A DNA stretch of 23,322 nucleotides from a virus: positions 1 through 23,322 of IMG/VR virus record IMGVR_UViG_3300025889_000980. One strand, 5' to 3'. The position numbers and the translations under genes are program-made. Under the pieces are notes generated by a model. The model did no database searches. It saw only the letters and a program-made list of their open reading frames with translations, and was not told the DNA's origin. Of the stretch, positions 1 to 5,510 are shown piece after piece (within the stretch, counting starts at the first letter, position 1; the number at the start of each line of letters is the position of its first letter).

Positions 1-113
1 TCAGAGATTTTTATTCTGATGAGTATGACCCTAATGAAATCTCTGATGACTATGATAAAGAATACTTATTAGAAAAGTTAGAGTTTGATTTTGAAATGGG
101 AGGATTAATATAA
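1..113 (+). CDS. Partial hypothetical acidic protein (3' end only)
   Basis: An open frame enters from the left edge (first full codon at 3) and ends at TAA 111-113, giving 36 visible residues that are rich in Asp, Glu and Tyr. Its stop overlaps the next gene's start as TAATG. GGAGG at 99-103 lies inside its last codons and can serve as the ribosome binding site for the next gene. No family recognised; the start lies outside the window. Confidence 0.6.
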   Translation, partial: RDFYSDEYDPNEISDDYDKEYLLEKLEFDFEMGGLI

Positions 114-292
114 TGGCAGATAGAACTATATATTTATATGATGATGTATACTATTCAAATGAATATGAATTAAACAATGGTGTTAATGTTGATTTAGTAG
201 GTAAAAAACATATAAAAGAAATAAATTTTAATGCAAATGATATGGAAAGTTTATGTATAGCATTAAATAATTCAGATGTAGAGGAGGAATAA
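113..292 (+). CDS. Small hypothetical protein, 59 aa
   Basis: ATG at 113 overlaps the previous stop (TAATG) and follows GGAGG at 99-103 by a normal distance. The product is acidic and ends in Glu-Glu-Glu, because the GAGGAGG at 281-287, the likely ribosome binding site of the next gene, is read as its last codons. No signal peptide or membrane segment is visible. The family is not recognised; it belongs to the run of tiny early genes. Confidence 0.65.
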   Translation: MADRTIYLYDDVYYSNEYELNNGVNVDLVGKKHIKEINFNANDMESLCIALNNSDVEEE

Positions 293-296
293 TATA

Positions 297-452
297 ATGG
301 AAAAGAAATATAGAACTAAAGTAAAACCAGACACAAAGACAGTAGGACAATTAGCTTACAAGAAACATTGGAGTGTAGAGGGTTTGATTAAATCATTAAA
401 CTATAAACAACAGGAGATAGAAGCATGGCTAAAGTTAAACAAGCAATCATAG
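297..452 (+). CDS. Small basic hypothetical protein, 51 aa
   Basis: ATG 297 lies 9 bases after the strong Shine-Dalgarno GAGGAGG at 281-287. The product is Lys-rich, with an N-terminal basic stretch (KKYRTKVK) and a predicted amphipathic helix in the second half. It overlaps the next gene by 28 bases in another frame. No family recognised. Confidence 0.65.
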   Translation: MEKKYRTKVKPDTKTVGQLAYKKHWSVEGLIKSLNYKQQEIEAWLKLNKQS

Positions 453-652
453 ATGTGGAGGAAGAAGTCATGAGTATTGTACAAGGTAGTACAACACCAA
501 GTCTTCCAGAAGTACAAACTATTTTATTTAAAAAGTATTTTCATAAAGCAGATACTGGATACTTTCTAGATGAAACTATAGTTAAGAATGCATACAACAA
601 AGCAGTATATGAAAAAGAAAATGATGAGGAGTATGATGAGTGTAGAAATTAG
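425..652 (+). CDS. Hypothetical protein, 75 aa
   Basis: ATG 425 follows AGGAG at 412-416 by 8 bases. The product has a helical N-terminus (MAKVKQAIIDVEEEV), a central segment ending in TGYFLDE and a very acidic tail. It overlaps its neighbours on both sides, as is usual in this cluster. Not recognised. Confidence 0.65.
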   Translation: MAKVKQAIIDVEEEVMSIVQGSTTPSLPEVQTILFKKYFHKADTGYFLDETIVKNAYNKAVYEKENDEEYDECRN

Positions 653-833
653 TAAAGATAATATAGATGAAATGACTGAAGGAAATTATTTTTCTGAAGA
701 TACAGCAGTTAAATATGATTTACAAAATGGTACTATTAATACTGTAGCTTTTTGTATAGATAGTCAAACAGCAAGAGATATGGCTAAAGGTTTAAACTTA
801 TATGATAATATAATAGAGGAGTTAAATCAATGA
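636..833 (+). CDS. Hypothetical protein, 65 aa
   Basis: The same frame is open from 588, but that longer start has no ribosome binding site. GAGGAG at 626-631 sits just before the double ATG at 633 and 636, so I start at 636 (MSVEISKD). The gene overlaps the previous one by 17 bases and ends four bases into the next (ATGA). Acidic, no recognised domain. Confidence 0.6.
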   Translation: MSVEISKDNIDEMTEGNYFSEDTAVKYDLQNGTINTVAFCIDSQTARDMAKGLNLYDNIIEELNQ

Positions 834-988
834 GTGTAGATAAGCAAGGAGATTTAAGAATAGATAGTTGGTTAATAAAAATATTCTTAACTAATGGAAC
901 AGAGAAAACAATAGTTGAACTACCAGATGAGATAAGTCAATCAATCGATGACTACTTAACAGAGATACAACAGGAGTTAATAACATGA
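830..988 (+). CDS. Hypothetical protein, 52 aa
   Basis: ATG 830 overlaps the previous stop (ATGA) and follows GAGGAG at 816-821 by 8 bases. The C-terminal segment DDYLTEIQQEL resembles DSYLHEIKRL at the end of the gene at 1152-1337, and both proteins have a Trp-containing strand near the N-terminus (DSWLIKI, VDWSIVI). They may be diverged paralogues, but the similarity is short. Function unknown. Confidence 0.6.
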   Translation: MSVDKQGDLRIDSWLIKIFLTNGTEKTIVELPDEISQSIDDYLTEIQQELIT

Positions 989-1155
989 CAACACTAACAC
1001 CTAAACATTTTGAAGTAATAGATAAGAACAAAGCTAAAGCATATGAGGATAGAAAGGAAATGAAAAAAGAATTAACAGAGTTTATAGATAAGTGTAATAG
1101 TTATGAATTACAAAGGATGTACTCAGAGTTTAAAAGATTAAGGAGGGAAGTATGA
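985..1155 (+). CDS. Hypothetical helical protein, 56 aa
   Basis: ATG 985 overlaps the previous stop by 4 bases (ATGA), with CAGGAG just upstream at 970-975. The product is charged and probably all helical. Its last residues, KRLRREV, are encoded by the AGGAGGGAAGTATGA junction that also supplies the ribosome binding site and start of the next gene. The same junction, and so the same C-terminal residues, recurs at the end of the next gene (see the repeat at 1130-1159). Confidence 0.6.
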   Translation: MTTLTPKHFEVIDKNKAKAYEDRKEMKKELTEFIDKCNSYELQRMYSEFKRLRREV

Positions 1156-1159
1156 AAAA
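1130..1159 (+). repeat. 30-bp direct repeat over a gene junction, copy 1
   Basis: Positions 1130-1159 are identical to 1312-1341. The unit holds the last codons of one gene, an AGGAGG ribosome binding site, the overlapping stop and start (TATGA), and the first codons (Met-Lys-Lys) of the next gene. The copies are 182 bases apart, almost exactly one small gene length. Confidence 0.85.
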
Positions 1160-1337
1160 GAAAAAAATAGTAGATTGGTCTATTGTAATTAATTATGATG
1201 AAGATAATTCTTGGGGAGTAGTTGATAGCACCAACAATCCAGTTGAAATTATACATCAAAATCAATTAGATGACCATATATTATCAAGTGTAGATAGTTA
1301 TTTACACGAAATTAAAAGATTAAGGAGGGAAGTATGA
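1152..1337 (+). CDS. Hypothetical protein, 61 aa
   Basis: ATG 1152 lies 5 bases after AGGAGG at 1141-1146 and overlaps the previous stop. The product is acidic, with a likely N-terminal beta strand (VDWSIVINY), and ends in the same KRLRREV as the preceding protein because the 30-bp junction repeat is present at both ends. Possibly a diverged paralogue of the 830-988 product. No known family. Confidence 0.65.
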   Translation: MKKKKIVDWSIVINYDEDNSWGVVDSTNNPVEIIHQNQLDDHILSSVDSYLHEIKRLRREV

Positions 1338-1341
1338 AAAA
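1312..1341 (+). repeat. 30-bp direct repeat over a gene junction, copy 2
   Basis: Identical to 1130-1159. Together the copies bracket the 61-aa gene, so that gene plus one junction unit is what a recombination event between the repeats would delete or duplicate. Confidence 0.85.
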
Positions 1342-1633
1342 AAAAGGAGTTACAGAAACAATTAGTGTTGAGATAACTGTAGAGCATTATGGATTTTATC
1401 ATAGTGATGAACACTTTGGTAATAAACATAAACCTTATAGAGATTGGGTTGTTAAACAAGGACATGATATAGGAATAAAAAAATGGAGTGACTATTCATC
1501 AGGAATGTGGACAACAGATGTTGAGATGATTGATGATTGGATTGAAGAAACTAATCAACCTTATGAAACATTATGGTCAGAAAGATACGATGGAATTTAT
1601 TTAGTTGATAAAGATTGGAGGAAACAAATATGA
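1334..1633 (+). CDS. Hypothetical protein, 99 aa
   Basis: ATG 1334 is coupled to the previous stop and sits 5 bases after the AGGAGG at 1323-1328. The product is rich in Trp, Tyr and His (for example KKWSDYSSGMWTTDVEMIDDW) and looks like a small folded cytoplasmic domain. Its final codons carry the GGAGG ribosome binding site of the next gene. Family not recognised. Confidence 0.7.
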   Translation: MKKKGVTETISVEITVEHYGFYHSDEHFGNKHKPYRDWVVKQGHDIGIKKWSDYSSGMWTTDVEMIDDWIEETNQPYETLWSERYDGIYLVDKDWRKQI

Positions 1634-2010
1634 AATATTGGTTGTGTGAATTTCACGAACAGAATGGTGAAGCTGAATATAAACATAGACATATATACAA
1701 CGACAAACAATTAGATGACATTGGACATGAAGGTGATGACTATGACTATAGAATATTAAATCATTTCTTTATGGAAAATATAACTAAAGATGATGAAGAT
1801 GGAGGAGGTTATTGGACTGGTGATGGATGTAGGATAGTAAGATTTGATGGCATGACAGAGGTTAAGAAAAAAGATTTTAAAATTATGTCAATGTGTGGTG
1901 TTTATTATGTAGGAGATAACATTAGATTAACTTGGAATAAAACTACTGAAAGCTACGATGAATATAGAGAAGAAAAATATAGAGTGAAAGGAGCAAGTAC
2001 AAAGGTATGA
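1630..2010 (+). CDS. Hypothetical protein, 126 aa
   Basis: A TTG start at 1615 is possible, but GGAGG at 1617-1621 is 8 bases before ATG 1630, so I start there (MKYWLCEFHE), which overlaps the previous stop as ATGA. The product is acidic and rich in aromatic residues, with likely alternating beta strands and a Gly-rich loop (DEDGGGYWTGDG). No catalytic motif is recognised. Confidence 0.7.
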   Translation: MKYWLCEFHEQNGEAEYKHRHIYNDKQLDDIGHEGDDYDYRILNHFFMENITKDDEDGGGYWTGDGCRIVRFDGMTEVKKKDFKIMSMCGVYYVGDNIRLTWNKTTESYDEYREEKYRVKGASTKV

Positions 2011-2177
2011 CAGAGGACATGATGAAAGAAATACTTGAAGACTGGATGAGTTGGAAGTATGACATTATTGAAATGAATAATTCAGAGTGGACACAAAGGG
2101 ATGAGAGTAAGTTAGCAATGATAGAAGCTATACTTATGGAACAACTTAATATAATAAAAGCTAGGGATAGAAGATGA
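2007..2177 (+). CDS. Hypothetical helical protein, 56 aa
   Basis: ATG 2007 overlaps the previous stop (ATGA). The product is Met- and Glu-rich and predicted helical, with a basic end (KARDRR). Its stop overlaps the start of the homing endonuclease gene by 4 bases, so the two are translationally coupled. Function unknown. Confidence 0.6.
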   Translation: MTEDMMKEILEDWMSWKYDIIEMNNSEWTQRDESKLAMIEAILMEQLNIIKARDRR

Positions 2178-2545
2178 ATAACTTAAATGAAGAACTAATA
2201 TATGCAACAGCATTTATAGATGCTGAAGGACATATAGAATTTAAAACAAGAGATAAAAAAAATGGAAGAGGTAAGATATATCCATGTAAATCTATTAGAG
2301 TTGAAGTAACTAATACAGATTTTAAACCTGTAAAAGATATGATAGAAACATTTGGATGTGGTTTTCTTTCCTATCCTAAAAGAAGATATAAAAAAAATGG
2401 TGAGTTGGGTAAGCAACAAATAAAATGGGGAGCATCACATAAAGATTGTTATAAAGTTATTCAAATGATTTTACCTTTTTTAAAAACTCAACAGAGAATA
2501 GATGTAGCTAATCAAATAATAAATTATTATGAGCAAAAAAGTTAG
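2174..2545 (+). CDS. LAGLIDADG homing endonuclease, single motif (copy 1)
   Basis: The N-terminus carries a LAGLIDADG-type helix at residues 11-19 (ATAFIDAEG), followed by the beta-rich DNA-binding sheet usual in this family. Family knowledge: single-motif members of about 120-170 aa dimerise, cut a long DNA target, and spread their own gene by the repair that follows. The residue at the catalytic acidic position is Glu18 rather than the usual Asp; this is conservative, but activity is not certain. It is a free-standing gene, coupled to the previous one by ATGA and overlapping the next by 17 bases; I see no intron or intein around it. It shares layout with the product of 3471-3842 (W[GK]xSHK near residue 90 and an ILP[FY] helix), so the two are probably related. 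Confidence 0.8.
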   Translation: MNNLNEELIYATAFIDAEGHIEFKTRDKKNGRGKIYPCKSIRVEVTNTDFKPVKDMIETFGCGFLSYPKRRYKKNGELGKQQIKWGASHKDCYKVIQMILPFLKTQQRIDVANQIINYYEQKS

Positions 2546-2831
2546 AGTTAACAAAGCAATCTTTGGTAGGAAAGTATTTAACAATAGAGTTGAACTTGAA
2601 TACTATAGAAAATATAAACAAATAAATTTAGCAAAGGAGTTAGTAGTGGACATACATCAAGCAGTAGGTATAGCTGAAGGTTATATACCAAGTGAAAGTG
2701 CAGAGGAAGAATTAAGAGCATGGCAAATGTTAATTGATACTGGAGTTTGTTGGAAACTTCAAGGTTGGTTTGGAAGACAAGCACATTGGTTAATAGATAA
2801 TAATATATGTAAGGCTAAGGTAGTAAATTAA
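2529..2831 (+). CDS. Hypothetical protein, 100 aa, with AWQxLIDTG...LQGWFGRxA segment
   Basis: ATG 2529 lies inside the end of the homing endonuclease gene (17-base overlap). The basic N-terminus is followed by a conserved-looking block near residues 64-90: AWQMLIDTG, then WKLQGWFGRQAHWLID. I know similar blocks from small uncharacterised proteins in many phages (a DUF7417-like family, from memory, not checked). No catalytic function is assigned. It closes the first run of coupled genes; a promoter begins within four bases of its stop. Confidence 0.7.
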   Translation: MSKKVRVNKAIFGRKVFNNRVELEYYRKYKQINLAKELVVDIHQAVGIAEGYIPSESAEEELRAWQMLIDTGVCWKLQGWFGRQAHWLIDNNICKAKVVN

Positions 2832-2834
2832 TGC

Positions 2835-2862
2835 TTGACATTTTTTCAAATTAGTGTATAAG
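2835..2862 (+). promoter_or_regulatory. Sigma70-type promoter, TTGACA-N16-TATAAG
   Basis: A perfect -35 box TTGACA at 2835-2840 and TATAAG at 2857-2862 are separated by 16 bases, in the short gap between the genes ending at 2831 and starting at 2869. The expected transcription start is near 2869, at or next to the ATG of the 46-aa gene, so that gene may be translated from a leaderless or very short-leader message, or may not be the true first target. Confidence 0.6.
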
Positions 2863-2868
2863 GATAAT

Positions 2869-3009
2869 ATGTTTTTTAAAAAATTAATAGTAAGATTGCG
2901 TATGTGGTATGCTGATATAAGAGGACATCATGGTAAACGATGGAACTATGAACCTTCAGAGTGGTACATGGGCAGACATAACAAAAGGAGAAATAAGAAT
3001 GGAAAATAA
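2869..3009 (+). CDS. Small very basic hypothetical protein, 46 aa
   Basis: ATG 2869 follows AAGGA at 2860-2864. The product is strongly basic, with a hydrophobic start (MFFKKLIVRL) and a Lys/Arg-rich tail (RHNKRRNKN), suggesting nucleic-acid or membrane binding. It is the first gene after the promoter at 2835-2862. Too short for confident assignment. Confidence 0.5.
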   Translation: MFFKKLIVRLRMWYADIRGHHGKRWNYEPSEWYMGRHNKRRNKNGK

Positions 3010-3220
3010 TAAAACAAAAAAGTATATGGTAATGAGTAAGTTTACACATTCAGATAAATTTATTTTAGAAAAACAATTTGTTAATAGACATAGTGCTGAT
3101 TACTTTGTTGATGCAATGATTTCAGAAAATGAATATGATGACTTAGAATATTTTTTGTTTGAACAAAGTGTTGCTTATAATAAAAAAGATAATGTAGATG
3201 ATGATGGTATTCCATTATAA
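2999..3220 (+). CDS. Hypothetical protein, 73 aa
   Basis: The frame is open from 2930, but AAGGAG at 2985-2990 lies 8 bases before ATG 2999, so I start there (MENNKTKKYMVMSK). The product has a basic N-terminus, a central helix (SADYFVDAMI) and an acidic tail (NVDDDGIPL). It overlaps the previous gene by 11 bases. Function unknown. Confidence 0.65.
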   Translation: MENNKTKKYMVMSKFTHSDKFILEKQFVNRHSADYFVDAMISENEYDDLEYFLFEQSVAYNKKDNVDDDGIPL

Positions 3221-3222
3221 AT

Positions 3223-3474
3223 ATGTCAGGAAGAAATTATAAATGGTTGGAGAAAGATATGTTAACACCAAGACAATTAAAGTTATTTAAATATTTAGTA
3301 GCTTATAAAAAGAAGCATGAGATAATGCCTAAATTTGATGAGATAAGAGAGTACATGAATATTAAATCAAAGAGTGGTGTTTATCAAATGCTTGGGTACA
3401 TAGAGTGGAAGGGATATATTAAAAGACATCCTGCACACGCAAGAGCAATAGAAATATTAAAGGAGGTAGCATGA
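3223..3474 (+). CDS. LexA-type winged-helix DNA-binding protein without protease domain
   Basis: Residues 13-80 match the LexA N-terminal DNA-binding domain: LTPRQ at the start (LexA has LTxRQ), a first helix LKLFKYLVAYKKKHEIMP, the helix pair FDEIREYMNIKSKSGVYQML, then a wing (KGYIKRHPAHARAIEIL). LexA itself continues for about 120 more residues with a Ser/Lys self-cleaving domain; here the protein stops, so RecA-triggered self-cleavage is not expected. It may repress an early promoter, or act as an anti-repressor or dominant-negative version of host LexA (inference). ATG 3223 is 2 bases after the previous stop; an internal ATG at 3259 has a better site (GGAG 3249-3252) and matches the start of LexA, so it may be the real start. 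The dyad near the 4076-4104 promoter is a possible target. Confidence 0.75.
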   Translation: MSGRNYKWLEKDMLTPRQLKLFKYLVAYKKKHEIMPKFDEIREYMNIKSKSGVYQMLGYIEWKGYIKRHPAHARAIEILKEVA

Positions 3475-3478
3475 GTAA
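3460..3478 (+). repeat. 19-bp direct repeat at the start of the homing endonuclease cassette
   Basis: Positions 3460-3478 match 3828-3846 at 18 of 19 bases (G/A difference at 3464 versus 3832). The unit holds the ribosome binding site, the last codons of one gene (ending Val-Ala), and ATGAGTAA, the start of the next gene. The two copies sit exactly at the two ends of the homing endonuclease gene. Confidence 0.8.
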
Positions 3479-3842
3479 GTCTGAACTTTATCAAATAGAA
3501 AAAGATGCTTTTTTAGCAGGTCTATTTGATGCTGATGGTTCTGTTTCTATTTATCAAAGCTTAAAGAAAAAATCTAATAAGGTTTATACTGTTCATGCTT
3601 GTGAAATTTCTATGACAAATGAAGAAGTTATTAATTGGATTAAAGATACTGTTGGCTTTGGTAATATTTTTTATAGAGAAGCACATGAAAAATGGTTAGG
3701 TACTAAACCTCAATGGCGATGGAAAGTATCACACAAAAAAGCTTTAGAGTTTGCTAAAATTATATTACCTTATAGTATTATAAAAAAAGATAAGTTAAAT
3801 AAAATAATAAAACATTATGAAACAAAAAAGGAAGTAGCATGA
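3471..3842 (+). CDS. LAGLIDADG homing endonuclease, single motif (copy 2)
   Basis: Residues 15-23 read LAGLFDADG, a near-perfect LAGLIDADG helix with the catalytic Asp at 22. The rest (a beta-rich middle with GFGNIFYR and WRWKVSHK, then helical ILPY and a C-terminal helix) follows the single-motif fold, and 123 aa is typical for a dimerising member. Role by family: site-specific double-strand cutting that copies the gene into genomes lacking it. ATG 3471 is coupled to the LexA-like gene by ATGA, with AGGAGG at 3461-3466. The gene is bounded by 19-bp imperfect direct repeats. Gene 2174-2545 is a likely distant paralogue; this copy keeps the canonical catalytic Asp. Confidence 0.88.
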   Translation: MSKSELYQIEKDAFLAGLFDADGSVSIYQSLKKKSNKVYTVHACEISMTNEEVINWIKDTVGFGNIFYREAHEKWLGTKPQWRWKVSHKKALEFAKIILPYSIIKKDKLNKIIKHYETKKEVA

Positions 3843-3846
3843 GTAA
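3828..3846 (+). repeat. 19-bp direct repeat at the end of the homing endonuclease cassette
   Basis: Second copy of the 3460-3478 unit, with one mismatch. It gives the following 55-aa gene the same start context (GTAGCATGAGTAA) as the endonuclease gene itself. Confidence 0.8.
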
Positions 3847-4006
3847 AAGAAAAACAATAAAAAATAAAAAAGAAAGTAGTAATTGGTTTGATAAACATAT
3901 TGTTGTCATGACTTTAGACGATGATAAAAAAAAAGAAAAACAAATTAAAACTTTATTAAAAGAAAGATTAACAAAAGATTTATCTAAATCACAATACAAC
4001 TTATAG
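3839..4006 (+). CDS. Small Lys-rich hypothetical protein, 55 aa
   Basis: ATG 3839 overlaps the endonuclease stop (ATGA), with AAGGA at 3828-3832 upstream. The product is very rich in Lys, with a short hydrophobic strand (HIVVMTLD) between two basic helices. It is the last gene of the left cluster; the non-coding control region begins right after its TAG. If the endonuclease was inserted, this gene originally followed the LexA-like gene directly. Function unknown. Confidence 0.6.
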   Translation: MSKRKTIKNKKESSNWFDKHIVVMTLDDDKKKEKQIKTLLKERLTKDLSKSQYNL

Positions 4007-4026
4007 TAGAAAGGCAACACCCTGAC

Positions 4027-4075
4027 CCTCTCTAAATTACTGATATTATTACATAATATTTATTTTTTAGAGAGG
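4027..4075 (+). promoter_or_regulatory. Two-tier inverted repeat (possible cruciform, operator or origin element)
   Basis: Arms CCTCTCTAAA (4027-4036) and TTTAGAGAGG (4066-4075) are perfect complements of 10 bp. Inside their loop is a second perfect stem, ATATTAT (4043-4049) and ATAATAT (4053-4059), around the triplet TAC. No T-tract follows on either strand, so this is not a standard intrinsic terminator. It lies in the longest non-coding stretch of the window (4007-4173), directly against the -35 box at 4076. Operator, replication origin element or RNA processing site are all possible. Confidence 0.75.
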
Positions 4076-4104
4076 TTGTTAAGACAAAAGTTATAATGTA
4101 TAAT
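4076..4104 (+). promoter_or_regulatory. Sigma70-type promoter for the replication gene cluster
   Basis: TTGTTA at 4076-4081 and a perfect TATAAT at 4099-4104 are spaced by exactly 17 bases; a second TATAAT lies at 4092-4097. The expected start is near 4111, giving a leader of about 60 bases before the ATG at 4174. The 10-bp inverted repeat ends at the base before the -35 box, so a protein bound there could touch RNA polymerase. Confidence 0.65.
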
Positions 4105-4112
4105 AGAGATAC

Positions 4113-4131
4113 TGTCTTTAAAACAAAGACA
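4113..4131 (+). promoter_or_regulatory. Dyad at the start of the leader, TGTCTTT-N5-AAAGACA
   Basis: Perfect 7-bp inverted repeat, 4113-4119 with 4125-4131, starting just after the predicted transcription start. As DNA it could be an operator for a dimeric repressor; as RNA it would form a hairpin at the 5' end and protect the message. AAGACAAAA occurs in the same orientation at 4081-4089 and at 4126-4134. Binding partner unknown; the LexA-like protein is only a candidate. Confidence 0.5.
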
Positions 4132-4173
4132 AAATCTTTTTATCCAACATAACTTACAGACAGGACATTCAAT

Positions 4174-4440
4174 ATGAGTAACAAATTCTTTTTAAAAAAA
4201 ACATGGGTCAATGTAGATGTATGCGTTGAAGACTATTATAATTCAGGTACTACATTAGAACAAGTTAAAGAGAAAATAAATTGGAGTCCATATTCAAATA
4301 TAATTAGTAAAGAAGTGAAACATAGTAGACATACAGTAGAGGAGATTGATGAAGAAACATTTAAAAATAAAATCAAGAAATCCGATAGCGAAAAATCTAC
4401 TAACAAGAAAGTTTCATTCGAAGATTATAAAGCAGAATAA
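4174..4440 (+). CDS. Hypothetical protein, 88 aa
   Basis: ATG 4174 follows AGGA at 4162-4165 by 8 bases and is the first gene after the promoter at 4076-4104. The N-terminal half looks folded (KKTWVNVDVCVEDYYNSG); the C-terminal half is highly charged and probably flexible, with many Lys and Ser. As the first gene of the replication cluster it may have a regulatory role, but no family is recognised. Confidence 0.7.
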   Translation: MSNKFFLKKTWVNVDVCVEDYYNSGTTLEQVKEKINWSPYSNIISKEVKHSRHTVEEIDEETFKNKIKKSDSEKSTNKKVSFEDYKAE

Positions 4441-4478
4441 AAAGTCTTTGTTACAAAAGGTGTTTGATAAAATGAAAT

Positions 4479-4838
4479 ATGATATTGAACAATAACACAG
4501 CACACAATCTAAGTCAAGGCGAAGGTAGAGCAATCACATCTGAGGTACTATTATATCGAAGTGTTATTGTCAGAGCAATTATGGATGCATTGGATATTGA
4601 TATTCATGCATGGGGTAATAAAAGAAAAGAAATAATACAAGAAGCTAGGGCTTGGTTTTCAAAAAAAGACTCACACTTCTGTGAGATATGCGATTACGCA
4701 AATTTAGAACCTACATTTATAATAAAAAAGTTTAAGCAATTGCATGAAGCTAATGCTAAGAAACTATTTAAGCATAAAAATATTCATAAGTTTTTAACTC
4801 ATTATATTTGTACTTTTCATCAACAGGAACAATACTAA
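4479..4838 (+). CDS. Hypothetical helical protein, 119 aa, possible DNA-binding
   Basis: Starts at ATG 4479; the ribosome binding site is weak (AAAGG near 4456-4460). The helical layout, with LLYRSVIVRAIMDAL, then EARAWFSKKDSHFCEICDYANLEP and FIIKKFKQL, resembles short phage proteins with a conserved WF..DF..VC..AGL-type segment that I remember as uncharacterised and possibly helix-turn-helix. The position just ahead of replication genes fits a regulatory or replication accessory role, but this is inference. Confidence 0.65.
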   Translation: MILNNNTAHNLSQGEGRAITSEVLLYRSVIVRAIMDALDIDIHAWGNKRKEIIQEARAWFSKKDSHFCEICDYANLEPTFIIKKFKQLHEANAKKLFKHKNIHKFLTHYICTFHQQEQY

Positions 4839-4839
4839 A

Positions 4840-5226
4840 ATGACAACAGGAAAAAATACTAAGTTTGATTTAGACTTAGAGTATGGACAAATAAGAGAGA
4901 AAAGAGTAGCTGACTTACTTAAAGGAAGTAAGGTAGAAATTAAAACTGAAAGGAGTTGGTGGAGAAAGACAGGCAATATTGCTATTGAGTATGAGTATAG
5001 AAATAAACCATCTGGTATTGATAAGACAGAATCTAAATGGTGGTTTCATATACTAGAACTTAGTGGTAAAGAACATTGTATGCTAGTGTTCAGAGTATCA
5101 AGACTAAAGAAGATAGTTAAGAAATATAAAAAGACACACACTAAAAACATAGGAGATTATAGAGCATCTAAATGTGTAGTAATTCCAATAGTAGAATTAT
5201 TTAATGAAGGATGTTACTCAATATAA
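4840..5226 (+). CDS. PD-(D/E)XK nuclease, resolvase/endonuclease I-like
   Basis: The fold signature is near the N-terminus: Asp12 and Glu20 in DLEYGQIREKRVADLL, then the catalytic pair Glu33-x-Lys35 (VEIKTER), then TGNIAIEYEY and KPSGI with a Trp-Trp pair at 67-68. This order (D, ExK, TGN, PSGI) is what I know from small phage Holliday-junction or structure-specific endonucleases, the role filled in T7 by gp3. At 128 aa it is close to T7 endonuclease I (149 aa). It would resolve branched DNA before packaging or help degrade host DNA. It sits 1 base after the previous stop and 2 bases before the coiled-coil gene. It could instead be a restriction-like nuclease; family sure, exact role less so. 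Confidence 0.75.
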   Translation: MTTGKNTKFDLDLEYGQIREKRVADLLKGSKVEIKTERSWWRKTGNIAIEYEYRNKPSGIDKTESKWWFHILELSGKEHCMLVFRVSRLKKIVKKYKKTHTKNIGDYRASKCVVIPIVELFNEGCYSI

Positions 5227-5228
5227 AC

Positions 5229-5510
5229 ATGACTGAAAAAGCTTTACTAACAGAATATAAATCTACAATATCTGATTTAACAAAAGAGAAACAGGAATTA
5301 AATGAGATTATTATTCAAAAGGATAGCAAGATTAAAAAGATTCTAATACAATTAGAACAGGCTAATTCTGATATTCAATCTATGGGTTCTAAGATAGGTG
5401 AACTTCAGGAAAAGCTGAACAAGAAACAAACTATTAAATTAAACATCGATAAAAAGATAGAGGAAATGCTTGAAAAAAAAGATGAACCAAGTGTTGACAA
5501 CGATGATTAA
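5229..5510 (+). CDS. Coiled-coil hypothetical protein, 93 aa
   Basis: The frame is open from an ATG at 5211, but that start would overlap GAAGGA (5206-5211). ATG 5229, 2 bases after the previous stop, gives MTEKALL and is preferred, though its spacing from GAAGGA is long. Almost the whole length is heptad-like helix (TISDLTKEKQELNEIIIQK, LEQANSDIQSM, IGELQEKLNKK), ending in an acidic tail. Probably a dimeric or trimeric coiled coil; partner unknown. Its 3' end contains the -35 box of the ssb promoter. Confidence 0.7.
   Translation: MTEKALLTEYKSTISDLTKEKQELNEIIIQKDSKIKKILIQLEQANSDIQSMGSKIGELQEKLNKKQTIKLNIDKKIEEMLEKKDEPSVDNDD

Noticed and set aside
2831-2854. Very short open frame beginning ATG 2831, overlapping the previous stop
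   Set aside because: Only seven codons; the stretch is better explained as the promoter at 2835-2862.
2174-3842. Homing endonucleases as part of an intron or intein
   Set aside because: Flanking genes are complete and separately translated; no split conserved gene, splice motif or group I intron core is visible.
4027-4075. Inverted repeat as an intrinsic terminator of the left gene cluster
   Set aside because: The loop is 29 bases and no T-tract follows on either strand, so normal intrinsic termination is unlikely; kept as a regulatory or origin candidate.
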